DNA of 64,000 nt, from assembly GCF_002843355.2 (NCBI RefSeq), contig NZ_PJAI02000007.1, positions 124,001-188,000 on the forward strand. The letters are read 5' to 3'. How positions within the stretch are numbered: the first letter of the stretch is position 1; the number at the start of each line of letters is the position of its first letter. Of the stretch, positions 29,375 through 40,239 are shown one piece after another. The notes beneath the pieces were generated by a model. The model searched no databases and was not told the origin of the DNA. It was given only the letters and a program-made list of their open reading frames with translations. The translations under genes were made by a program, and so were the position numbers. The stretch comes from Colwellia echini (GTDB lineage: Bacteria > Pseudomonadota > Gammaproteobacteria > Enterobacterales > Alteromonadaceae).

Positions 29375-29483
29375 TAAATTTAGATCGCACTAGTGAAAGG
29401 AACAAAACACGGAGCTGACGTTCTTTATTAGAGAAGCAGTGAGTACTTTTGCCGCATCAATTGTATAATTAGGACTAAATTTA
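29375..29483 (-). repeat. Fold-back intergenic element, variant copy (argS/tatD)
   Basis: Arms TAAATTTAG (29375-29383) and CTAAATTTA (29475-29483) pair perfectly, with an inner CAAAA (29403-29407) and TTTTG (29447-29451) pair. The apex region at 29410-29443, read on the minus strand, begins CTCACTG and ends ACGTCAGCTCCG, like the other copies, but with about a dozen extra bases in the centre that form their own short stem (TTCT with AGAA). It starts five bases after the argS stop. Confidence 0.6.
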
Positions 29484-29488
29484 TCGTT

Positions 29489-31252
29489 TTACATACGATC
29501 CATTACTTCAATGCCGAGAATATCTAAACCCTGTTTTAATGTGTCAGCAATTACTTTACATAACGCTAAACGTGATGCTTTTACATCCGCTTCAATACCG
29601 TCTTTTAAAATAGAACAGGCTTCGTAAAAACTCATGTACAGACTCGCTAATTCGTAAAGGTAGTTACATAACAAGTTAGGCGTACATTCGCTGATCACAG
29701 CATCAATAACATCTTCAAGTTGCAATAATTTTAACGCTAATGCTTTTTCTTGTGGTTCAACAATGTTAATAACTGGTGTATTTTCAGTCGCAGTGTCTTC
29801 AGTAACCCCTGCTTTTGCGAAGATACTTTGAATACGAGAGTATGCATATTGTAAGTAAGGAGCCGTAGCGCCTTCAAAGCTCAACATTGTTTTCCAGTTG
29901 AAAATGTAATCGCTGGTACGGTTTTTCGATAAATCAGCAAACTTAACTGCACCAATACCTACTTTTTCTGAGATTTTAGATAAGTCTTCGTCAGAAATAT
30001 CAGGATTCTTCTCTTTAATTAAAGCTGCTGCGCGAACAATTGCTTCATCTAATAGTTCAGCCAATTTAATGGTGCCGCCAGTACGCGTTTTAAATGGTGT
30101 ACCATCGTCACCCATCATCATTCCAAATGGACAATGTTGATAACCTACAGCTTCTGGTAAGAAACCTGCTTTACGAGCAACAATTTCAACTTGTTTAAAG
30201 TGAAGACCTTGACGTGCATCTGTGAAGATAATAATACGATCAGCAGCTAACTTGCCACTACGGTAGCGACAGGCTGATAAATCAGTGGTTGCATATAAGA
30301 AACCGCCACCAGATTTTTGTACGATAAATACTGAAGGTTCGCCATCTTTATTAGCCATTTCATCAATGAAAACAACTTTAGCACCTTGGCTTTCAACGGC
30401 AATTTCTTTTGCCATTAATTCATCAATTACAGTTGATAAATCATCGTTATAAGCGCTTTCGCCCATAATGTCTGAACGTTGTAATGAGACGTTTAGTTTT
30501 TCGTATATCTCTTCACTATGCGCGATTGAAATATCAATAAATTGTTGCCATAACTTGGCACAAGCCGCATCACCACTTTGTAACTTAACTACATCAGCAC
30601 GGGCACGGTCGGCAAAGCCTTCTTCGTTATCAAAACGAATTTTAGCTTCACGGTAGAAGTTTTCTAAATCAGCAAGGGCTGTTTCAGCGACTTCATCACC
30701 AGCCAGTTTATCGCTTAAATGAGCTATTAACATGCCAAATTGCGTGCCCCAATCACCCATGTGATTCTGACGGATAACCTTGTCACCGCGAAACTCTAAT
30801 GCGCGAACTACGGCATCACCAATAATGGTTGAACGTAAGTGACCAACATGCATTTCTTTAGCAAGGTTAGGTGCAGAATAATCTACAACAACCGTTTGTG
30901 CATCATCACCTGCGTTAACACCACGTTGAGCAACACCAATGAATTTGTCTTGAGCAACTTGGTTTAATTGTTCTGTTAACCAGTTTTGATCTAAATGAAT
31001 ATTAATGAAACCAGGACCAGCAAGTTCGATTTTAGTGGCGATACCGTCAAGATTTAATTGCTCAACAACTTTAGTCGCTAATTCACGCGGATTAGTTTTA
31101 AGTTTTTTTGCAGCGCCCATCACACCGTTTGCTTGGTAATCACCAAATTCAGCACGGTTAGACAAACTAATTGCAGGGTTTGTACCTTCAGGTAAACCTG
31201 CCGCTGTCATAGCAGCCGAAACTTTCTCATTAAGTATTTGTTTAATATTCAT
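29489..31252 (-). CDS. argS: Arginyl-tRNA synthetase
   Basis: Class I synthetase charging tRNA-Arg. The HIGH-type motif reads PNLAKEMHVGHLRST and TRTGGTIKLAELLDEA is the KMSK-loop equivalent, as in ArgS enzymes that lack a canonical KMSK. An N-terminal Arg-tRNA recognition domain (about 1-110) precedes it, and the C-terminal anticodon-binding domain ends LGIEVMDRM. The length (587 aa) is normal. Confidence 0.98.
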   Translation of the reverse strand: MNIKQILNEKVSAAMTAAGLPEGTNPAISLSNRAEFGDYQANGVMGAAKKLKTNPRELATKVVEQLNLDGIATKIELAGPGFINIHLDQNWLTEQLNQVAQDKFIGVAQRGVNAGDDAQTVVVDYSAPNLAKEMHVGHLRSTIIGDAVVRALEFRGDKVIRQNHMGDWGTQFGMLIAHLSDKLAGDEVAETALADLENFYREAKIRFDNEEGFADRARADVVKLQSGDAACAKLWQQFIDISIAHSEEIYEKLNVSLQRSDIMGESAYNDDLSTVIDELMAKEIAVESQGAKVVFIDEMANKDGEPSVFIVQKSGGGFLYATTDLSACRYRSGKLAADRIIIFTDARQGLHFKQVEIVARKAGFLPEAVGYQHCPFGMMMGDDGTPFKTRTGGTIKLAELLDEAIVRAAALIKEKNPDISDEDLSKISEKVGIGAVKFADLSKNRTSDYIFNWKTMLSFEGATAPYLQYAYSRIQSIFAKAGVTEDTATENTPVINIVEPQEKALALKLLQLEDVIDAVISECTPNLLCNYLYELASLYMSFYEACSILKDGIEADVKASRLALCKVIADTLKQGLDILGIEVMDRM

Positions 31253-31425
31253 ATTATTTTATTCGTTTATTTTATTCGTTTGCCAATATTAGTTCACATG
31301 TTTTGCAAACTAAATTGGATTTTAGCAAAGGGGTCAAGAAATTGTATCAGGGAGCTTAGTTTACTAAGTGACTTGATATAATTACGCCGACAATGCCGCA
31401 AAAATTCTATTTAGAAAGCAAAGAA

Positions 31426-33006
31426 TTAGTGTTCACGTGTTGAGTGAAAGCTAATCTCCGGATGTCTCTCTTGTGCTAGCGATAGGTTCACCATAGTCGG
31501 CGCTATATAGGTTAAGTTATCACCGCCATCAAGTGCCAAGTTATCACCAGCTTTTTTCTTAAATTGCTCTAACGTTCGCTCATCATCACAAGTACACCAG
31601 CGAGCTGTAGCAACACTAATAGCTTCGTAAATTGCATCTACGTTATATTCTGTTTTTAAACGTTGAACGACCACTTCAAACTGGAGAACACCAACAGCGC
31701 CAACAATCATGTCGTTGTTAATAAATGGTCTAAATACTTGTACTGCACCTTCTTCAGATAACTGAATTAAGCCTTTTTGTAATTGTTTAGCTTTTAATGG
31801 ATCACGCAAACGAATACGACGGAACATTTCTGGAGCAAAGTTTGGAATACCACTAAACTTCATATCTTCACCTGCGGTAAAGGTATCGCCAATTTGAATG
31901 CTACCATGGTTGTGTAAACCAATAATATCACCAGCAAAAGCTTCCTCAACGTTTTCACGATCGCCTGCCATAAAGGTTACCGCGTCAGCAATTCTTACGT
32001 CTTTCCCAAGTCGTACTTGCTTCATTTTCATGCCTTTTTCATATTTGCCAGAGCAAATACGCATGAACGCAATACGGTCACGATGTTTTGGATCCATGTT
32101 TGCTTGAATTTTAAATACAAAGCCAGAGAACTTCTCTTCTTCAGCTGTTACTACACGTAAATTAGTTTCACGCGGGAGAGGCTTAGGTGCCCACTTTGTT
32201 AAACCATCAAGCATGTGATCAACGCCAAAGTTACCTAATGCAGTACCAAAAAATACCGGTGTTAACTCACCTTTTAAAAACTCATCTAAATTAAACTCAT
32301 GTGAAGCACCTTGAACAAGTTCAAGCTCTTCACGTAGATCATCGGCATAACTGCCAACCGCTTCATCAAGCTCAGGGTTGTCTAAACCTTTGATAATACG
32401 AACTTCTTGAATGGTGTGACCTAAGCCTGACTGGTATAAAAAAGTTTCATTAGTTAATAAGTTATAAACGCCTTTAAAACCTTTACCCATGCCAATAGGC
32501 CAAGTAATAGGTGCACATTTTATTTTTAATACTTCTTCAACTTCATCCATTACTTCCATTGGATCGCGTACATCGCGATCCATTTTATTCATGAAAGTTA
32601 GAATAGGCGTATCACGTAGGCGTGTAACTTCCATTAATTTAACGGTACGGTCTTCTACACCTTTTGCTACATCGATAACCATCAAACATGAGTCAACAGC
32701 GGTTAGTGTTCGGTAAGTATCTTCTGAGAAATCTTCATGCCCAGGAGTATCAAGTAAGTTAACTAAACAGTTGTTATACGGAAATTGCATTACTGAAGTA
32801 GTAATTGAAATACCACGTTCTTTTTCCATTTCCATCCAGTCAGATTTTGCATGTTGACCTGACTTTTTACCTTTTACCGTTCCCGCTCTTTGTAAGGCTT
32901 GACCAAACAAAAGTACTTTTTCGGTAATAGTGGTTTTACCCGCGTCGGGGTGAGATATTATGGCGAAGGTACGACGTAAATCGACCTGCTTTTGCTGTAC
33001 AGACAT
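31426..33006 (-). CDS. prfC: Peptide chain release factor 3
   Basis: RF3 is a GTPase that recycles RF1/RF2 from the ribosome after termination. G-motifs are [13 protein letters not shown] (G1), [12 protein letters not shown] (G3) and [11 protein letters not shown] (G4). GRKSG-like [25 protein letters not shown] is split over switch I. The length (526 aa) matches E. coli PrfC (529). Confidence 0.97.
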   Translation of the reverse strand: MSVQQKQVDLRRTFAIISHPDAGKTTITEKVLLFGQALQRAGTVKGKKSGQHAKSDWMEMEKERGISITTSVMQFPYNNCLVNLLDTPGHEDFSEDTYRTLTAVDSCLMVIDVAKGVEDRTVKLMEVTRLRDTPILTFMNKMDRDVRDPMEVMDEVEEVLKIKCAPITWPIGMGKGFKGVYNLLTNETFLYQSGLGHTIQEVRIIKGLDNPELDEAVGSYADDLREELELVQGASHEFNLDEFLKGELTPVFFGTALGNFGVDHMLDGLTKWAPKPLPRETNLRVVTAEEEKFSGFVFKIQANMDPKHRDRIAFMRICSGKYEKGMKMKQVRLGKDVRIADAVTFMAGDRENVEEAFAGDIIGLHNHGSIQIGDTFTAGEDMKFSGIPNFAPEMFRRIRLRDPLKAKQLQKGLIQLSEEGAVQVFRPFINNDMIVGAVGVLQFEVVVQRLKTEYNVDAIYEAISVATARWCTCDDERTLEQFKKKAGDNLALDGGDNLTYIAPTMVNLSLAQERHPEISFHSTREH

Positions 33007-33100
33007 GCAAATTACCTGTTAAATAAAGAGAGAATAAGCAGCTAAAAACTCGCGCTTATTATTTAATAATCAAAAATTGAGCGCATTGTAGCACAAATAC

Positions 33101-33122
33101 AAAAAGCCGCGATATGCGGCTT
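33101..33122 (-). terminator. Intrinsic terminator, minus strand
   Basis: Read on the minus strand, AAGCCGCATATCGCGGCTT is a 7-bp GC-rich stem followed by a run of five Ts. It lies upstream of prfC and some 250 bases past the end of the unknown gene at 33375, so it could end that transcript or a small RNA. Confidence 0.8.
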
Positions 33123-33290
33123 AGGTAAATTAATAAAAAACTTGCTGGTATAGGCTCTCTAAAAAGAGATTTGTACTCTTAGATGACTGGGCAAAGGCTG
33201 GCAGGTAAAATTAATTGTGGAGATGTTTAGTAACAAGCACCAGAGTCTGTTAAACAACCTTGACAGATTATGTCTACATTGATTTAGTTT
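33101..33290 (-). ncRNA. Candidate small RNA upstream of prfC
   Basis: On the minus strand a perfect -10 box TATAAT (33297-33302) is followed by about 190 bases with no convincing ORF, which end at the GC-rich terminator. Hairpins are visible: GACA with TGTC, TGTTTA with TAAACA, and a TCTCTTTTTAGAGA stem. No -35 at ideal spacing is seen, and I recognise no RNA family. It could instead be the 3' untranslated tail of the gene at 33375. Confidence 0.3.
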
Positions 33291-33374
33291 ACTCGTATTA
33301 TACAACGAGGTTATTTGAATAGGCTCAACTTTAAACTTGCAATAAATCTTTATGTATATTGCTTCAATCAATAA

Positions 33375-33602
33375 CTAATGAAAAAGCTCGTGGATAAAAT
33401 TAACTTCATCCTCATTGATTATCGGTGTATTTTTATGTTTTTTAGGAAATAGCTCTTGAGCGGCAAGCTCATTAAAAGCTTGTTGTCTGTTATAGCCACT
33501 TAATTGAGACATTTTACTGATTGCATCTTCAAATATTAATTTAGCAATTTCGTTGTTTGTTAATTGTTGGCTGTTATTGGTAGATAAAATTGTATGTAAC
33601 AT
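33375..33602 (-). CDS. Small protein of unknown function
   Basis: A 75-residue soluble, helix-rich product (ISKMSQLSGYNRQQAFNELAAQELFP). The ribosome site AAGGAGTG sits seven bases before the ATG, which makes translation likely. I recognise no family. It lies between rimI and prfC on the same strand, 120 bases after the end of rimI. Confidence 0.6.
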   Translation of the reverse strand: MLHTILSTNNSQQLTNNEIAKLIFEDAISKMSQLSGYNRQQAFNELAAQELFPKKHKNTPIINEDEVNFIHELFH

Positions 33603-33725
33603 GATGCACTCCTTATTTTCTATTAAACGTTTATAAACTAGGTTATGTGTACATACTACGCTTTAAATAAGGAATAAATAGGCACAAAATGTACAGAATT
33701 GTTTAAAGATGTAACAAGGAAAGGT

Positions 33726-34193
33726 TTATAGCTTTTTAGACATTACAATAGCATCTTCATAACCAAAGCCTGTGTTACTTGGATAGTAACCGGTTCTGCG
33801 ATCAATCTCGATAAAGCCAGCATTCATGTAAAGCATTTGGGCGGCAATATTTTTAGCTCTAACTTCTAAAAATATTTTGCTAGCACCAAGTTTTTTGGCT
33901 TGTGCTAAAAACTGAGTTAGTAATTTCTTTCCAAAACCGCAGCCTTGCTCAGTAGGTTGCACACAAATATCCATTAAGGTGGCTTCACCAGCCACAAATT
34001 CACCGACATAAAAACCAATATTATTATGTTGTGCTGTTTCTAATCGCTCACCAAAATAACGACCACCAATACAACTTTTGAAGGTTTTTTCACTCCATGG
34101 ATGTGGATGACAAGCTAGCTCAATTATCATGAGGGCTGGTACGTCACTTGGAGTAATTTCAATAAAAGCTTCAGTTTTTACAGACGTGGTCAT
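33726..34193 (-). CDS. rimI: Ribosomal protein S18 alanine N-acetyltransferase
   Basis: A 155-residue GNAT acetyltransferase. The acetyl-CoA loop is VQPTEQGCGFGKKLL (Q-x-x-G-x-G/A type), preceded by EATLMDICV, with the C-terminal NAGFIEIDRRTGYYP typical of RimI. It overlaps holD by four bases (ATGA), the same holD-rimI pair as in E. coli. Confidence 0.92.
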   Translation of the reverse strand: MTTSVKTEAFIEITPSDVPALMIIELACHPHPWSEKTFKSCIGGRYFGERLETAQHNNIGFYVGEFVAGEATLMDICVQPTEQGCGFGKKLLTQFLAQAKKLGASKIFLEVRAKNIAAQMLYMNAGFIEIDRRTGYYPSNTGFGYEDAIVMSKKL

Positions 34194-34600
34194 TGTGCTT
34201 GATTACCTAATAATAGCCATAATTGCTTTTTAAGGGCTGGGGATTTTGAAATTTCGTCAATTGAAGGGGTAAATAGTTGTTGTTCTACCCATTGAATTTT
34301 ATTAGCAGGGTGCGAGCTGTTTACGTTGTCTTTATTTGCAAGGAAATACCAATTAAATAAACCTAAATCGAGATGATCACCTTGCTTATTTATTTCACCA
34401 ATAGTCAAACCAGTAGATAATAAAATATCAGTAAATAATTGCTGTTTCGCTAATGCTTCTAAATCAATATCAAGATAACTAATTTTAGTGTTAGGTTTTT
34501 GACTATTCACCGCTTCGCTAGCATGTTCATTGCTACGCTGTTGCCATAGACTAATACCCATTTCAGTGAGTTGTTCAAATTGATGTTGATTTATACTCAA
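34190..34600 (-). CDS. holD: DNA polymerase III psi subunit
   Basis: The 136-residue protein is weakly conserved, as HolD always is. It starts with a QLTEMGISLWQQR stretch similar to the E. coli chi-binding N-terminus and ends with a Leu/Trp-rich helix (LKKQLWLLLG). Four-base overlap with rimI is the main support. Psi links chi to the clamp loader. Confidence 0.72.
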   Translation of the reverse strand: MSINQHQFEQLTEMGISLWQQRSNEHASEAVNSQKPNTKISYLDIDLEALAKQQLFTDILLSTGLTIGEINKQGDHLDLGLFNWYFLANKDNVNSSHPANKIQWVEQQLFTPSIDEISKSPALKKQLWLLLGNQAQ

Positions 34601-34851
34601 AAGTGATTACTCATTTGTTCTTGGGATTAAGGCAATTTAGAGAAGGTATAATGACAGAATTTTATGCTCACGAAAAGCAGATATAATTTGAAATAAATAT
34701 ACGTGGTTATTTACGATTAATGCTTTTAAATAACAAAATATAATAAATTAAGTTTACTAGAGGGATTTAGATTGGAGGAGCTATTAGAAATTTACTAGAT
34801 TTTGTTAGCATTCTCTTTCTAGATTTTTTTTAAAAAAAGTAGGAAAGAAAA

Positions 34852-34928
34852 TGGCAGGGGTGGAGAGACTCGAACTCCCAACCATCGGTTTTGGAGACCG
34901 CTGTTCTACCAATTGGAACTACACCCCT
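34852..34928 (-). tRNA. tRNA-Trp (anticodon CCA)
   Basis: On the minus strand the gene begins AGGGGTGTAG and ends with an encoded CCA. The acceptor stem AGGGGTG pairs with CACCCCT, the anticodon loop reads CTCCAAA (anticodon CCA), and the T-arm contains GTTCGAGTC. Apart from an extra base in the D-loop it closely follows E. coli tRNA-Trp. Confidence 0.97.
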
Positions 34929-35286
34929 GCAACGGATTCGAATTATACTGATGAAAGACCAAAGGTAAAGCGGAAACTTAGTTTTTTTAGTAAATAATTT
35001 GATTTTATCGTTCGTTTGACTTATTTATCAGCAAACTGCTAGTTAAATAGCCAGTCTGTTTTTGTGCCTTGGTGAAGAATTAAAGGAGTAACATGTAAAT
35101 TTTATGCCATCAATTTATTAAACATCACCCTGGAATGATTAAATCTCAATAGTTACTTTGCTAAAAACACTTTTTTATATAACAAAAAATATAACAGAAA
35201 AACGGGAATCTAGTGAATTTACTTGCTATCAAGGCCGCGCAGCTCTAAAATTACGCCTTTTTTAAAACCACTAAAATAGCCTTAAT
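34929..35286. other. Intergenic region, tRNA-Trp / queA
   Basis: This gap must hold the promoters of tRNA-Trp (minus) and queA (plus). I see no strong -35/-10 pair, repeat or small gene. The bases before queA lack a clear ribosome site. Confidence 0.4.
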
Positions 35287-36393
35287 ATGCGTGTTTCAGA
35301 TTTTTCTTTTAATTTACCCGAAGAACTTATTGCTCGTTATCCAAAAGCTGAGCGTACTGCTAGCCGTTTAATGGGCTTAAATGGCAATTCAGGCGACATA
35401 AATGACGGCGTATTTACCGATATAGTTGCACAATTAAATGCCGGCGATTTACTGGTTTTTAATAATACTCGCGTTATTCCTGCAAGAATGTTCGGGCAAA
35501 AAGCCAGTGGTGGAAAAGTTGAAATATTAATAGAACGTATTATTGATCAACATACAGCGCTTGCTCATATTCGCGCTAGTAAATCACCGAAAGTGGGTAA
35601 TGAAATATTCTTAGGTAATGATTTTGGCAATGAAGTATTTCAAAATTCAGCAGATACTACAGAGCCAAGTTCATTCAAAGTAACCATGGTTGCACGCCAT
35701 GGTGCATTATTTGAATTAAATTTTTCCGGCGAGCAAACAGTATTGGAGGTTTTAGAGCAAATTGGTCACATGCCATTGCCACCTTATATTGACCGACCTG
35801 ATGAAGACAGTGATAAAGAGCGTTACCAAACGGTTTATAATGAAAAACCAGGCGCAGTTGCAGCGCCTACCGCAGGTTTACATTTTGATGAAGTTTTATT
35901 AGAAAAAATCAAAGCCAAAGGTGTAGATTTAGCTTTTGTTACTTTACATGTTGGCGCAGGTACATTCCAACCAGTAAAAGTTGAAGAAATTGCCGATCAC
36001 GTAATGCACGCTGAATACGTTGAAGTATCAGAAGAAGTGGTTGCGCAAATAGCAAAAACCAAAGCGGCAGGCGGCAGAGTCGTTGCAGTTGGTACAACCT
36101 CTGTGCGTTCACTTGAAAGTGCCGCAAAAGCATCATTTGAAAAAGGTGAAGTGTTAGGCGCTTTTTATGGTGACACCGATATTTTCATTACCCCAGGCTC
36201 TGAGTTTCGCGTTATTGATGCCTTAATCACTAATTTCCATTTATCTGAATCAACCTTACTTATGTTAGTTAGCGCCTTTTCAGGCTATGAAAATATTATG
36301 AAAGCTTACCAACATGCTATTGAAGAAAAATATCGATTTTTTAGTTATGGCGATGCCATGTTCCTTACTAAAAAAGAGTTAATTAAAGGTTAA
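35287..36393 (+). CDS. queA: S-adenosylmethionine:tRNA ribosyltransferase-isomerase
   Basis: QueA adds an epoxycyclopentanediol group from SAM to preQ1 in tRNA, the step after Tgt in queuosine synthesis. Family motifs are [15 protein letters not shown] at the N-terminus, [39 protein letters not shown] and [19 protein letters not shown]. At 368 aa it is slightly longer than E. coli QueA (356 aa). tgt follows 94 bases later. Confidence 0.97.
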   Translation: MRVSDFSFNLPEELIARYPKAERTASRLMGLNGNSGDINDGVFTDIVAQLNAGDLLVFNNTRVIPARMFGQKASGGKVEILIERIIDQHTALAHIRASKSPKVGNEIFLGNDFGNEVFQNSADTTEPSSFKVTMVARHGALFELNFSGEQTVLEVLEQIGHMPLPPYIDRPDEDSDKERYQTVYNEKPGAVAAPTAGLHFDEVLLEKIKAKGVDLAFVTLHVGAGTFQPVKVEEIADHVMHAEYVEVSEEVVAQIAKTKAAGGRVVAVGTTSVRSLESAAKASFEKGEVLGAFYGDTDIFITPGSEFRVIDALITNFHLSESTLLMLVSAFSGYENIMKAYQHAIEEKYRFFSYGDAMFLTKKELIKG

Positions 36394-36475
36394 GTAAACG
36401 CCAAATAAATAATTAATTTAAATCAATGTAAATCAATTTTAACAAAAGCCGCCAGCCTGTTTAGCTAGTAGGTAA

Positions 36476-37645
<1,170 letters not shown>

Positions 37646-37648
37646 TCG

Positions 37649-37682
37649 TAAATCAGAGTATTACAGAAATGTTTCTGATTTA
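37649..37682. repeat. Hairpin immediately after tgt
   Basis: TAAATCAGA (37649-37657) pairs perfectly with TCTGATTTA (37674-37682) just after the tgt stop. There is no T-run, so it may be an mRNA 3' hairpin rather than a terminator. Confidence 0.55.
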
Positions 37683-37748
37683 TTTATGAGTTATTTCTGA
37701 ATTAATAGAATAATAATTTTAAATAATCCAATAGGAAGGCAATTTGAA

Positions 37749-37832
37749 GTTAGATCTTTAAATTTACAGGAGAGGGCACGGAGTTGACGTTAGTCAATGA
37801 GTACCCAAGACACATAAATTTAATGAACTAAC
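37749..37832 (-). repeat. Fold-back intergenic element, reversed copy (tgt/yajC)
   Basis: The apex at 37779-37801 is the exact reverse complement of the apex of copy 1. Arms specific to this copy pair: GTTAG (37749-37753) with CTAAC (37828-37832), TTAAATTTA (37758-37766) with TAAATTTAA (37815-37823), and GGG with CCC next to the apex. This is the only copy whose apex runs against transcription. Confidence 0.72.
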
Positions 37833-37877
37833 AATAAAGTGACGAACTATTAACTAACAATACCCAGAGGAATAAAA

Positions 37878-38213
37878 ATGAGTTTATTTATCAGTAATGC
37901 ACATGCCGCAGCAGCTCCAGCACCAGCAGGTGGCGGTTTTGAAATGATGATCATGTTAGCCGTTTTCGGTTTAGTATTTTACTTCATGATTTATCGTCCA
38001 CAAGCCAAGCGCGTAAAAGAACATAAAGGTTTAATGTCTTCATTAGCTAAAGGCGATGAAGTATTAACGCAAGGCGGCATCGTTGGCAAAATCGTTAAAG
38101 TATCTGATGAGAAAGACTTTATCGTTGTTAGCATTAGCGAAGGTACTGAAGTTACAGTACAAAAAGGCGCAATTAGTGCCGTTTTACCTAAAGGCACAAT
38201 GAAGTCTCTGTAG
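37878..38213 (+). CDS. yajC: Sec translocase accessory protein YajC
   Basis: A 111-residue single-span membrane protein: an Ala/Pro-rich N-terminus, membrane segment MMIMLAVFGLVFYFMIYRPQAK (the YRPQ motif is diagnostic) and a small cytoplasmic domain with GDEVLTQGGIVGKI. It associates with SecDF. A good ribosome site (AGAGGAA) precedes the ATG. Confidence 0.96.
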   Translation: MSLFISNAHAAAAPAPAGGGFEMMIMLAVFGLVFYFMIYRPQAKRVKEHKGLMSSLAKGDEVLTQGGIVGKIVKVSDEKDFIVVSISEGTEVTVQKGAISAVLPKGTMKSL

Positions 38214-38331
38214 CACTTAATCTCTTTGCCACTTGTTACTGTAGCGCCATCGGAAATACTCATTGACGTTCGTCAACTCCGTGTTCCCTTTTTGCTACTG
38301 TAACAACTGCCTTCGAGCTTAAACACTACAG
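38208..38331 (+). repeat. Fold-back intergenic element, copy 3 (yajC/secD)
   Basis: The apex is at 38259-38281 (TTGAC, gttc, GTCAA, CTCCG). The arms are TTGTTACTGTAGC (38233-38245) with GCTACTGTAACAA (38294-38306; 12 of 13 pair), GGAA with TTCC, and an outer imperfect arm in which CTGTAG at the yajC stop codon matches CTACAG at 38326-38331. The left arm therefore reaches into the end of yajC. Confidence 0.75.
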
Positions 38332-38371
38332 TCATTATTTTTATCGAATAAATACTAAAAAAGGAAAGATT

Positions 38372-40219
38372 GTGTTAAACAAATACCCTTTATGGAAAAC
38401 ACTAATGGTGGCAATGATTGTCGCTTTAGGTGCGCTCTATGCATTACCAAACATATATGGTGAAGCACCTGCAGTGCAAGTATCTGGATTACGTGGCGTT
38501 GAAGCTAATGCTGCTACGCTTGATACCATCAAAGCACAATTACAACAAAACAACCTGACTTTTGACAGTATTGCTTTAGAAAACGGACAAGTATTAACGC
38601 GCTTTAAAAATACTGAAGATCAGCTTAAAGCCCGTGACGTTCTTGATGACTCTTTAGGTAATAAATTCTCAGTTGCTTTAAACTTAACGCCTAATACACC
38701 TGATTGGTTAGCCTCAATTGGCGGTACGCCAATGAAGTTAGGTTTAGATTTAAGTGGTGGTGTTAGCTTCTTGATGGAAGTCAATATGCAAGCGGCTATC
38801 AATAAAGCTCAAGAAGGTATGGTAAGTGACTTTCGCGGCGACTTACGCAATGAAAAAATTCGCTACCGCAGTGTTAAAGAAACAAAAGACGCTGTGCAGG
38901 TAATATTTCGCAAAGTGGAAGACTTAGAAGCTGGTGAGTCATTATTGAAAAAACGCTATCGCGATTTATTGTTAACTACTGATGAAGATAAGTTAACGCT
39001 AACTGCGAAAATGACTGATCAAAAACTTAAAGAAGTACGTGAATACGCTTTACAGCAAAACATCACTATTATTCGTAATCGTGTTAATGAATTAGGTGTT
39101 GCTGAGCCTTTGGTCCAACGCCAAGGTCAAAAACATATTGTTATCGAATTACCCGGTGTTCAAGACACAGCTAAAGCAAAAGAAATTCTTAATGCGACTG
39201 CAACAATTGAATTCAGATTAGTCGATACCGAAGGTGACTTATCACAAGCCTTAAATGGTCGTATACCTGCAAATGCTATTTTATTAACAGACAAAGACGG
39301 TAAACCTACGCTATTGAAAAAACGTGTGATGCTAACCGGTGATCATATTACCGATGCTAAATCAGGTTTTGACGAGTACTCTCGCCCAGAAGTAAACATT
39401 TCTCTTGATAGCGCTGGTGGCTCTAAAATGTCTAGCGGTACCAAAAGTAATATAGGTCAACCAATGGCAACCGTATTTATTGAATACAAAGCCACAGACC
39501 GTAAAGATGCTGAAGGTAATATCATTTTTGAAAAAGTTGAAGAGATAATCTCCGTTGCTACCATTCAAGCCCGATTAGGTAAAAGCTTCCGTATTACTGG
39601 CGCAGGCAGTGCTTCTGAAGCACATAATCTTGCTTTATTATTACGTGCAGGCGCGTTAATTGCGCCAATTACCATTGTTGAAGAGCGTACTGTTGGTCCA
39701 ACGTTAGGTGCTGAAAACGTACGACTTGGTTTTGAAGCCATCATGATGGGATTTGGTTTAGTATTTATCTTTATGATGATTTACTACCGCGCTTTTGGCG
39801 TAGTTGCAAACCTTGCGCTTGGTGCTAACTTAATATTAATCGTTGGTATCATGTCTATGATCCCAGGTGCCACCTTAACTCTACCAGGTATGGCGGGTAT
39901 CGTATTAACAGTAGGTATGGCGGTTGATGCAAACGTACTTATATTTGAGCGTATTCGTGAAGAAATACGTGAAGGTAAAACGATACAACAATCTATTCAT
40001 CAAGGTTATGAAGCTGCCATTTCAACTATTGTTGATGCCAATATCACTACCTTAATTGCGGCATTAATTTTATTCGCTATCGGTACTGGACCTGTTAAAG
40101 GTTTTGCGGTGACATTATCAATCGGTATTCTTACCTCAATGTTTACCTCAGTTGTTGTATCGCGCAGTATAGTTAACGTTGTTTGGGGTGGTAAACGCCT
40201 TGATAAAATCTCAATATAA
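38372..40219 (+). CDS. secD: Protein translocase subunit SecD
   Basis: SecD with SecF uses the proton (or sodium) gradient to pull exported proteins through SecYEG. The 615-residue protein has an N-terminal membrane segment, a large periplasmic P1 region and five C-terminal membrane segments with [14 protein letters not shown] and [17 protein letters not shown]. The start is a GTG at 38372 (MLNKYPLWK) after AAAGGAAAG, matching the family N-terminus. Confidence 0.97.
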   Translation: MLNKYPLWKTLMVAMIVALGALYALPNIYGEAPAVQVSGLRGVEANAATLDTIKAQLQQNNLTFDSIALENGQVLTRFKNTEDQLKARDVLDDSLGNKFSVALNLTPNTPDWLASIGGTPMKLGLDLSGGVSFLMEVNMQAAINKAQEGMVSDFRGDLRNEKIRYRSVKETKDAVQVIFRKVEDLEAGESLLKKRYRDLLLTTDEDKLTLTAKMTDQKLKEVREYALQQNITIIRNRVNELGVAEPLVQRQGQKHIVIELPGVQDTAKAKEILNATATIEFRLVDTEGDLSQALNGRIPANAILLTDKDGKPTLLKKRVMLTGDHITDAKSGFDEYSRPEVNISLDSAGGSKMSSGTKSNIGQPMATVFIEYKATDRKDAEGNIIFEKVEEIISVATIQARLGKSFRITGAGSASEAHNLALLLRAGALIAPITIVEERTVGPTLGAENVRLGFEAIMMGFGLVFIFMMIYYRAFGVVANLALGANLILIVGIMSMIPGATLTLPGMAGIVLTVGMAVDANVLIFERIREEIREGKTIQQSIHQGYEAAISTIVDANITTLIAALILFAIGTGPVKGFAVTLSIGILTSMFTSVVVSRSIVNVVWGGKRLDKISI

Positions 40220-40239
40220 TTAAGACAGGATTTAACATT

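Noticed and set aside
28455-29405. Longer tatD reading frame starting at 29405
   Set aside because: The extra N-terminal residues are unconserved and overlap the end of the fold-back element; a strong ribosome site supports the start at 29342.
33159-33371. 70-residue minus-strand ORF upstream of prfC
   Set aside because: Its peptide is Cys- and Asn-rich without domain character, it lacks a ribosome site, and it overlaps the likely small-RNA or untranslated region.
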